A DNA stretch of 14,412 nt, from NCBI GenBank assembly GCA_900543975.1, contig UQTI01000071.1, positions 1-14,412 of the forward strand, given 5' to 3'. Positions 1-5,760 of the stretch are shown here, piece by piece. Origin of the DNA: an uncultured Prevotella sp. Its GTDB lineage: Bacteria; Bacteroidota; Bacteroidia; Bacteroidales; Bacteroidaceae. The notes beneath the pieces are model-generated. The model had not been told where the DNA came from. It worked only from the letters and a program-made list of their open reading frames with translations, and did not search any database. Position 1 is the stretch's first letter; each line of letters opens with the position of its first letter. Both the position numbers and the translations under genes were made by a program.

Positions 1-458
1 TTCTGTATAGACTTGCAAAGATTTATGCTTATCCCCACTAAATTTCCACTGAGCCGTAAATAATCCCACTGTAAATCTTCCACGTCAATTTTTCCATCTC
101 CAGAAACATCATGGTCAAGAACGAATATCTTACCATTTGTCTTGGTCTTGTCTTTATCGAACTTGATGTCGTTTTGCTCGAAAAGAGATGGTTGATAACC
201 TGTCTTATACTTTTTGCTTTCTGGCGCGAAACTTGTACTTATCAGTTTTTTAAGACCAAACCGTTCAAAGTTCTGAGCAAAGAATTTTGTAAAATTACTC
301 CATTCAGGATCATCACATGGTAAAAGAATAGTTTTATTTTTGAACACATCAGGATTATATTCCAAGTATGCGTTCATCTCTTTTTCTATATCATAATATT
401 GAGTGTAAAACTCATCGTTCTTTGCATTTTTGGCTTTTGCCAACCCACTATTCGCCAT
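1..458 (-). CDS. EcoRI-type adenine-specific DNA methyltransferase, N-terminal part (runs off the window)
   Basis: No stop occurs in this frame from the ATG at 458-456 to the window edge, giving 152 residues. Early motifs match the EcoRI methylase family (N6-adenine modification of a short palindromic site): NAKNDEFYTQYYDIE at residues 11-25, LLPCDDPEWSNFTKFFAQNF at 45-64 and GLKKLISTSFAPESKKY at 68-84; the CDDP..SNF..FF block is also present in the EcoRI enzyme. The catalytic NPPF motif would lie beyond the edge, so activity cannot be judged. After about residue 134 the expected continuation (a GDGDFRS-like stretch, from memory of relatives) is absent and the sequence becomes LSGNLVGISINL, which suggests disruption there. 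No clear promoter is seen just upstream, and no partner restriction gene is in view. The family call is confident; intactness is doubtful. Confidence 0.85.
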   Translation of the reverse strand, partial: MANSGLAKAKNAKNDEFYTQYYDIEKEMNAYLEYNPDVFKNKTILLPCDDPEWSNFTKFFAQNFERFGLKKLISTSFAPESKKYKTGYQPSLFEQNDIKFDKDKTKTNGKIFVLDHDVSGDGKIDVEDLQWDYLRLSGNLVGISINLCKSIQ

Positions 459-524
459 CTATCTACTTTGATCTTTGCTCTACCGACTCCCCTAAGCAGA
501 AAGTGATGGTTAAGGATTGTCTAT

Positions 525-735
525 AAAAAGAAAAATGGCGTAGGAGTTCCGCACTAACCACCTTTGTAAGTTGAAGGTATTAGGGGACCTTAGAATCCAA
601 AGGAGAAAGTACAGAAGCCTACGCCAAAAATGTATATATGGATAGCACAGAATGCACCCTCTCATAACGAAAGGGCGCATTTGTGCCATGTATATACACG
701 CAAGGTGTAGGCGTCCACCTTGTTCCTTTCTGAGA
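525..735 (-). ncRNA. Candidate structured non-coding RNA ending in a U-rich tail
   Basis: Read on the minus strand, this stretch folds into three consecutive elements. First, a hairpin with arms at 716-722 and 701-707 (CAAGGTG/CACCTTG). Second, a long rod with nested arms: 691-698 with 631-638, 682-686 with 645-649, 677-681 with 651-655, and 672-675 with 657-660. Third, a 9-bp closing stem (618-626 with 536-544, TGGCGTAGG/CCTACGCCA) that encloses an inner hairpin (584-588 with 546-550, 580-583 with 553-556, 574-578 with 560-564). The last stem is followed by two runs of five U at 535-531 and 529-525, as in intrinsic termination. No open frame here looks like a protein. It could be a Bacteroidales 6S-like RNA or the Rfam Bacteroidales-1 motif, but that assignment is from memory and unverified. 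A weak promoter candidate (minus-strand TACGTTTT at 777-784) would give a transcript of roughly 240 nt. Confidence 0.5.
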
Positions 736-1124
736 TTCTTTTGTTGAAAGTCCCTAATTTCCAACTTATCAGAAGAAAAACGTAGTAAACGCCGTTTTCA
801 TAAAATAGAGCCACGCGACAGATTAACGCCAACATCTCATTGAAGGCAATCCGCAGAATGGCAATTGTAAAATTACGGAAAAGAATTCATATAGCCAAGA
901 GTTTGTTGAAAAACATGCTTAAAAACTGCGAAATTTGACAATTGGCGTGCGAAATATAGTAAAAAACACATAAATTCCACCCACATCTTCACACTTTTCC
1001 ATTTTTGATTTGGCTATATATTCGAAATAAAAAATACAGAAAAGACACCATCGGAGCGATATTCTCACACATATATATCTTATATTTAGTTTCTAAAAAA
1101 GCACATAATAGGCATAAACCCATT
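736..1124. other. AT-rich stretch without a recognisable gene
   Basis: I find no convincing gene here. The short open frames show no recognisable motif and overlap one another on both strands. The minus-strand frame around 780-880 reads somewhat like protein (IAFNEMLALICRVALF) but begins directly after a stop, has no good start codon and runs into the structured RNA. It could be a decayed gene remnant. The region probably contains the promoter of the RNA candidate at 525-735. Confidence 0.4.
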
Positions 1125-1125
1125 A

Positions 1126-1176
1126 TAAAAAAAGCACAAGCCTCTACGGCTGCAAAAGCGGCAGTGGAGGCTTGTG
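1126..1176 (-). terminator. Intrinsic terminator of the exported-protein gene
   Basis: A perfect 10-bp stem pairs 1135-1144 with 1167-1176 (CACAAGCCTC/GAGGCTTGTG). It is topped by an inner 5-bp stem (1149-1153 with 1158-1162, one G-U pair) closing an AAAA loop. On the minus strand it is followed by seven T (1133-1127). It begins only a few bases after the TGA at 1179-1181, which is the stop of the exported-protein frame if the TAG at 1308 is read through. This position argues that the gene originally ended at 1179. Confidence 0.85.
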
Positions 1177-1178
1177 TT

Positions 1179-2063
1179 TCAAAACACATCGATGCTAAAG
1201 GAATGCGTATTGTCGGCGCTATGGTAGACGTTTCTGAGATGATAATCAAGATATTTCAGATAGCGTGTGTCGTTGCGAGCCACATGACCCTTAACCTGTT
1301 TCTCAAGCTATTCCTTAAAACCAGGACGGGAGAAAAGCGTGTCTGCCAACTGATAGGTATAGACAATCTGCTTGCCTTGTAAGGTCACGCTTTCTGCCGT
1401 GGTGTAAACATCGAGCGACAAGGGCATGACAGCATCTGTTATTAGCATGCCAATGAGGGTGGAATAGCAGCGCATGTAGAGCACCTTGGCGGCCAAGAGG
1501 GAATATCGGACTTTTACACTGTCCACCACATCGATATCGTGGAGTGTAATGTCATAGGTGCAGAGCGCAGCGTTTGTCTTGTCGTCTAACACATGACATT
1601 TGATGCTCAACCCTTGCTCCTTCATATATGCCTTGACCTGTGGATATAGCCAAAGAAGATTGCCCCATGCCAAAGCATCGTAACCCTTCTGTAGATAGAT
1701 GAACGACGAGTCGGCGCATATCTTTTCGTTGCTCAAACGTGCAAGGGTGGCAGAACGTTGTGGGTCATACATGCTTGAAAAGTCGTCAACGGTGTATTCG
1801 CTGCTGACCGTTGCCAGCATGTCGGTCCACTCGCTGCGAGGCATAGACAAGTAGCAATGGAGCGTGGAGTCTACAACCGAGAAATCTTTCAGTTGGCGGT
1901 TAAACTCAAATTTGTCGGCGGGCAACGTCTTCAGCACGCTGCTCAACACCTGCGGTTGCGTGCCACCTGTTTGTGCAGACAGCGTAACGAACGACGGCAA
2001 AAAGAAGAATGTAACCAAAAGTCGAGACAACATTCTTCGCATCATAATGTTCTGTTTCATCAT
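1179..2063 (-). pseudogene. Exported protein of unknown function, interrupted by an in-frame TAG
   Basis: From the ATG at 2063 the frame runs 251 codons to a TAG at 1308-1310, then continues without change of frame for 42 protein-like codons (beginning LEKQVKGHVARNDTRYLKYL) to a TGA at 1179-1181. The terminator hairpin follows at once. The intact form would be about 294 residues. Residues 1-30 form a signal peptide: charged start, hydrophobic core LLVTFFFLPSFVTLS, likely cut after SA-Q. I do not recognise the mature domain; it is soluble-looking with no membrane segment. Alternative starts are the ATGs at 2060, 2045, 2042 and 2033. A longer frame back to 2216 is unlikely because it crosses the promoter at 2098-2128. 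The TAG is one base from CAG (Gln), so a nonsense mutation is the simplest explanation; a sequencing error or readthrough is possible. If only the TAG-terminated form is made, it lacks its last seventh. Confidence 0.7.
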
Positions 2064-2097
2064 TAATCGAGATTTTACTATTGTATTTATTCTTTTG

Positions 2098-2128
2098 CAA
2101 AGATAGCGTTTTCTCTGATAGCATGCAA
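2098..2128 (-). promoter_or_regulatory. Bacteroidetes-type promoter of the exported-protein gene
   Basis: On the minus strand, TATCTTTG (2105-2098) is an exact match to the Bacteroidetes -7 consensus TAnnTTTG. A partial -33 element, TTGC (2128-2125), lies 19 bp upstream. Transcription would begin near 2091, about 28 nt before the ATG at 2063. This rules against the upstream start at 2216. Confidence 0.6.
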
Positions 2129-2213
2129 GCTCTCCTAACCTATTTTTTGTTTTTGCCGTCAAATGTGTAGATGAAAGCATGAGACTGCGGAAACAATGGA
2201 AATATACACTACC

Positions 2214-2254
2214 CAAAAGGCGGCAGACCTAAATTATAGGTCTGCCGCCTTTTG
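2214..2254. terminator. 18-bp perfect inverted repeat, bidirectional terminator
   Basis: CAAAAGGCGGCAGACCTA (2214-2231) is exactly complementary to 2237-2254, with a 5-nt AATTA loop. The GC-rich core is flanked by A4/T4 at the arm ends, so it can terminate in either direction. It lies 38 bp beyond the glmM stop on the minus strand, which makes it the glmM operon terminator and isolates the exported-protein gene downstream. Confidence 0.9.
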
Positions 2255-2291
2255 TATATAGTTTAGAATTAACTAAAATAGCTTGCTGTTT

Positions 2292-3668
2292 TTACTGCAT
2301 GTCATAAACGACCTTCATAAGCTCCTTGCCAAGAGCATCGGCTTCTTCCATTGTGTGAGCCTCGCTATAGACACGGATGATGGGTTCTGTGTTTGACTTG
2401 CGCAGGTGAACCCATTTGTCGGGGAAATCGATCTTCACACCATCGATATCGTTGATCTGCTCGTTCTTATAAAGCTCTTTCACTTTCTCAAGAATGGCAT
2501 CGACATCGGTAGAGGGCGTGAGATCTATGCGGTTCTTTGCCACGAAATAGTTGGGGAAAGAAGCGCGAAGCTCGCTGGCCGTACATTTCTTGTGAGCCAG
2601 AGAAGAAAGGAAGAGAGCAATGCCTACAAGGGCGTCACGTCCATAATGGCTCTCAGGATAGATCACTCCTCCATTACCTTCACCGCCTATGACTGCACCA
2701 ACCTCTTTCATCTTGGTTGTTACGTTAACCTCACCCACAGCAGCGGCTGTATAAACGCCACCATGCTTCTCTGTCACATCGCGGAGAGCTCGGGTTGAGC
2801 TGAGATTGGAAACTGTGTTTCCTGCTGTGTGGCTAAGCACATAGTCGGCAACGGAAACGAGAGTGTATTCCTCGCCGAACATCTTGCCGTCCTCACAGAT
2901 AAAGGCCAAACGGTCTACGTCAGGGTCAACAACGATGCCAAGATCGAAACCGCCGGCTGCCATCTCACCCATTATGCCAGAGAGATTCTTCTCCAAGGGC
3001 TCTGGGTTATGGGCAAAATCGCCTGTGGGTTCTGCATTAAGGAACTTGTGCTCTACACCAAGCGCATCAAGCAGTTCGGGAAGGATGACACCACCCACGC
3101 TGTTGATGGCGTCAACGCACACCTTGAAATGGGCTGCCTTGATGGCATCGACATCGACAAGCTTCAACGCGAGCACGCTGTCTATATGACGTTTGTTGAA
3201 AGTGTTGTCTTCGCTATAATGACCAAGATTGTCTACATCTGCATATTCGAATGCCTCTCGCTCTGCAATGTCAAGAACCTCGTTGCCATCAGCCTTTGTA
3301 AGAAACTCGCCCTCACTGTTGAGCAGTTTCAGAGCATTCCACTGACGTGGATTGTGGCTTGCTGTGATGATGATGCCACCGTCGGCACCGCTCCAGCGAA
3401 CAGCCAGTTCTGTTGTTGGCGTTGTGGCGAGACCTATATTTATAACATCGAAGCCCATACCCATGAGCGTTCCGCACACCACGTTTTTAACCATCTCTCC
3501 AGAGATGCGGGCATCACGGCCAACAACAATTTTATTGCTCTTGCTCGTTTTGCGGATGAAAGTGGCATAAGCCGATGTGAACTTTACAATGTCAAGCGGA
3601 TTGAGGGTGTCACCTGTGGGACCGCCTATTGTTCCGCGGATTCCAGAAATAGATTTGATTAGAGTCAT
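2292..3668 (-). CDS. glmM: Phosphoglucosamine mutase
   Basis: Converts glucosamine-6-phosphate to glucosamine-1-phosphate in the cytoplasm, the step before UDP-GlcNAc formation for peptidoglycan and other envelope glycans. At 458 residues it has the usual length of the alpha-D-phosphohexomutase superfamily, and all four hallmark sites are visible: phosphoserine loop TASHNP with the catalytic Ser at 104, metal-binding DPDVDR at 248-253, sugar-recognition loop GEGNGG at 329-334, and phosphate-binding RKSNTEP at 423-429. The N-terminus MTLIKSISGIRGT fits family starts. PPM/PGM homologues share these motifs, so the substrate is inferred from the sugar loop and overall resemblance to Bacteroidetes GlmM. 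It lies 42 bp downstream of the DUF4827-like lipoprotein gene on the same strand with no separate promoter seen, so co-transcription is likely. Confidence 0.93.
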   Translation of the reverse strand: MTLIKSISGIRGTIGGPTGDTLNPLDIVKFTSAYATFIRKTSKSNKIVVGRDARISGEMVKNVVCGTLMGMGFDVINIGLATTPTTELAVRWSGADGGIIITASHNPRQWNALKLLNSEGEFLTKADGNEVLDIAEREAFEYADVDNLGHYSEDNTFNKRHIDSVLALKLVDVDAIKAAHFKVCVDAINSVGGVILPELLDALGVEHKFLNAEPTGDFAHNPEPLEKNLSGIMGEMAAGGFDLGIVVDPDVDRLAFICEDGKMFGEEYTLVSVADYVLSHTAGNTVSNLSSTRALRDVTEKHGGVYTAAAVGEVNVTTKMKEVGAVIGGEGNGGVIYPESHYGRDALVGIALFLSSLAHKKCTASELRASFPNYFVAKNRIDLTPSTDVDAILEKVKELYKNEQINDIDGVKIDFPDKWVHLRKSNTEPIIRVYSEAHTMEEADALGKELMKVVYDMQ

Positions 3669-3710
3669 TATTATATGATTTATGTAGATAAAAATTGCTA
3701 TATAGCCGAT

Positions 3711-4346
3711 TTAACGACCACGCTCGTATGTTATGTCATAGAGGCAAGGATATACGCCCTGCACGGCATACTGTTGTCCCTGGGTGTGGGGAACAATAAT
3801 ACGCACCTTGGCAATCTGGTCGTTTTCTGACGCAGGACGGCCAAGCTTAATGTAAGCCAACGGCACAAGCCAGCCTGAAGGAACGGACGTGCTGCCATAA
3901 ACCGAATACATTACGCTTGACGATGCGTCAAACGATGCTGTAAAGGTTCCTGAGTTGCGCTTGACATTCATCTTGTCAACGAGTGAAGCGTAAGAAATGA
4001 TATCGTTTGAAAGTTGAAGCGAGTCGGTCATAAGATTGCGCTCTGTGAAACGACACAACACGGTGGCGTTCTCGCCATCTTTGATCTTCTCGCCACAGCC
4101 TTTGCGTATAATCTGCATATACACTCCAGAACTTTCAAAGAGCACAAACTCATTCTTTGTCGTATCTGTAAGACTGTCTTTAAAGAATTCGTCCTCTGAG
4201 ATAACTTTTATCCCATTCTTCGCTATGTAGCTGTTTATTGCTGAACGCTCTTTTTTCTTTTGATCGGCATAGGTTTCCGAGTCGCTACAAGATGTAAACA
4301 CAACGGCTCCAACGAGTGCCAATAATAGCATGCTAAGTTTTCTCAT
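3711..4346 (-). CDS. DUF4827-type lipoprotein with a divergent FKBP-like fold
   Basis: This 211-residue protein starts with a lipoprotein signal (MRKLSMLLLALVGAVVFTSC; lipidated Cys20). The residues after the Cys (SDSETY) do not rule out surface or outer-membrane placement. The mature N-terminus (YADQKKKERSAINSYIAKNG, 26-45) followed by a GVYMQIIRKGCGEKIKDGE stretch resembles FKBP-type prolyl isomerases of the GldI kind. The region GWLVPLAYIKLGR to the end (YPCLYDITYE) resembles the FKBP core, but several family residues look changed, so isomerase activity is uncertain. From family knowledge, DUF4827 proteins commonly sit beside glmM in Bacteroidetes, as here. A role in envelope protein folding is only inference. 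It has its own promoter candidate at 4406-4413. Confidence 0.75.
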   Translation of the reverse strand: MRKLSMLLLALVGAVVFTSCSDSETYADQKKKERSAINSYIAKNGIKVISEDEFFKDSLTDTTKNEFVLFESSGVYMQIIRKGCGEKIKDGENATVLCRFTERNLMTDSLQLSNDIISYASLVDKMNVKRNSGTFTASFDASSSVMYSVYGSTSVPSGWLVPLAYIKLGRPASENDQIAKVRIIVPHTQGQQYAVQGVYPCLYDITYERGR

Positions 4347-4405
4347 TTTCTGTATTTATGTACTTTTTTTATAGAAAAATGCAGGGGTGCGATGTTTCTA
4401 AGCTG

Positions 4406-4413
4406 CAAAGATA
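4406..4413 (-). promoter_or_regulatory. -7 element of the lipoprotein-glmM transcript
   Basis: TATCTTTG on the minus strand matches TAnnTTTG exactly. No good TTTG is found 19-20 bp upstream, so the -33 side is weak. Transcription from here would leave a leader of roughly 50 nt before the ATG at 4346. The 201-bp gap to the upstream phosphoesterase gene holds nothing else I can recognise. Confidence 0.45.
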
Positions 4414-4547
4414 AACATTTTTGCTGATTATGCCATTTGTTTTGAAAGAATTTAAACTTTATACATACTTGGCGCTAACAAAAATACATTTTTTACAATT
4501 ACCTCTGCATTAAATTTCCTTTTTGAGCTTATTCTCCAAAGCAGGAT

Positions 4548-5582
4548 CTACCTCAACAGTTCGGCAAAATCTTCAATAGCTTTGCGAGCGATAGTTACAG
4601 CTTCTTCAAGCGAACAATTGAGACGACCGCCACTTGCATTAAGATGTCCACCGCCATTAAAAAATTTCTCTGCCATCTTGTTGCAGGGGAAGCTGTCTAC
4701 TGAGCGCAAACTAACCCACACGGTGTTGTCGCGACGGTCATCTTCACGCAAGGAGATAGACAAACGCATGCCCTTGATGCGGAGAGGTTCGTTGACGAGA
4801 CCTTCAGCATCGCCCTTGATAAAACGGAAACGTTTCATGTCGGCACGCGAGATAGTGAAGAACGAGGCATGCAAATCGTCAATAACAGTAAGTTTCTTGT
4901 AGATAAGATACCCGCGCAAACGCATTGCCATCTGGCTATAGTTATTAAACACATTACGATAGATCTTGTCTTTATCTATGTGCTTGGTAAGCAGCTGGCT
5001 GATAATGTAAAAGATCTCGGGAGAGTTGCTGTTATAGGTAAAGCCACCTGTGTCTGTCATCATGCCGCAATAGATGGCGACAGCACAAGCTTTTGTCATC
5101 TGCTCGAAGCCGCCAAGTTGGCAGATGACACGAAAGACCATCTCTGAGGTGCTGCTCATCTCCGGGTGCGACACCGTTATGTCGGTCTTTATATCAGGGT
5201 CCAAATGATGGTCAATAAGCACCTTGTGCGCCGTGCTTGCTTCAAGCGATGCCTGCATCTCATCAACGCGACTTGTTGTGTTGAAATCGAGACAGAACAC
5301 AAGGTCTGCCTTTGACAACGCTGCATCACCATCTTCAGGATGCTTGTCATAACGCAAGACGGCCTCTGTGCCTGGCAACCATTGCAGGAAATCGGGATAA
5401 GCATCAGGCACAACCACACGCGCCTGTTTGCCTATTATGCGAAGATACTCGCACATAGCCAAAGAGGAACCCATGGCATCGCCATCAGGCGACTTATGAC
5501 AACATATCACAATGTTATCAGACTCGTCTATAATCTGTTTTAAAGAGGCCACTTCGGCCTCTGAGAGAATATCTATCTTCAT
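4548..5582 (-). CDS. nrnA: DHH-family phosphoesterase (NrnA-like oligoribonuclease / pAp phosphatase)
   Basis: A 344-residue DHH/DHHA1 protein. Motif I is CHKSPDGDAMGS (28-39), the next acidic site is CLDFNTTSR (97-105), the family signature IDHH lies at 123-126, TDTGG at 176-180, and the DHHA1 nucleotide-binding motif FNGGGHLNASGG at 308-319. These are the metal-binding and substrate residues of NrnA-type enzymes, which degrade very short RNAs and 3'-phosphoadenosine 5'-phosphate; some relatives cleave cyclic dinucleotides, and sequence alone does not separate these. I use the ATG at 5582 (MKIDILSEAEVA). An ATG at 5621 in the same frame falls on the -33 element of a near-perfect promoter and would not be transcribed. 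It ends in TAG. About 200 bp separate it from the lipoprotein gene, which has its own promoter candidate. Confidence 0.88.
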   Translation of the reverse strand: MKIDILSEAEVASLKQIIDESDNIVICCHKSPDGDAMGSSLAMCEYLRIIGKQARVVVPDAYPDFLQWLPGTEAVLRYDKHPEDGDAALSKADLVFCLDFNTTSRVDEMQASLEASTAHKVLIDHHLDPDIKTDITVSHPEMSSTSEMVFRVICQLGGFEQMTKACAVAIYCGMMTDTGGFTYNSNSPEIFYIISQLLTKHIDKDKIYRNVFNNYSQMAMRLRGYLIYKKLTVIDDLHASFFTISRADMKRFRFIKGDAEGLVNEPLRIKGMRLSISLREDDRRDNTVWVSLRSVDSFPCNKMAEKFFNGGGHLNASGGRLNCSLEEAVTIARKAIEDFAELLR

Positions 5583-5591
5583 AATTGCATG

Positions 5592-5622
5592 CAAAGGTAG
5601 TGGAAATTGAAGAAAATACAAA
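5592..5622 (-). promoter_or_regulatory. Near-perfect Bacteroidetes promoter, almost leaderless
   Basis: On the minus strand, TTTG (5622-5619), a 19-bp spacer and TACCTTTG (5599-5592) match both consensus elements at the preferred distance. The expected start of transcription is near 5585, only a few bases before the ATG at 5582, so the mRNA would have almost no leader. This promoter sets the phosphoesterase start codon. Confidence 0.78.
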
Positions 5623-5692
5623 GAAAGCAGACTTTTTTATTGCTTGAATATAGCCTATATTTTATAAAAGTTGTACAAATTGACAACAACAC

Positions 5693-5729
5693 AAAAAAGG
5701 ATGCACAGAGCATTGGCTCCATGCATCCT
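5693..5729 (-). terminator. Intrinsic terminator after the EF-G paralog
   Basis: AGGATGCA (5698-5705) pairs with TGCATCCT (5722-5729), and an inner GAGC/GCTC stem (5708-5711 with 5716-5719) extends it. On the minus strand the stem is followed by a run of T (5698-5693). It lies about 30 bp past the TAA at 5761-5763. Confidence 0.85.
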
Positions 5730-5760
5730 AAATTGAAATATTAATCAGTTACAAATATTA

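Noticed and set aside
480..500. tRNA D-arm-like stretch on the minus strand (GTCGGTAGAGC)
   Set aside because: No matching acceptor, anticodon or T arm could be assembled around it.
510..764. 84-codon minus-strand frame
   Set aside because: It coincides with the structured RNA candidate; stems and a U tail explain the sequence better than a protein.
1005..1382. 125-codon plus-strand frame across the terminator hairpin
   Set aside because: It covers the antisense of the exported-protein 3' end and the terminator; the repeated Ala-rich part is just the hairpin.
2064..2216. N-terminal extension of the exported protein to an ATG at 2216
   Set aside because: It would place the promoter inside the gene and put 50 polar residues before a normal signal peptide.
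2829..3662. Long open frame on the plus strand (277 codons) opposite glmM
   Set aside because: It lies wholly antisense to glmM, which has all family motifs; the translated sequence has no recognisable domain and is a codon-bias shadow.
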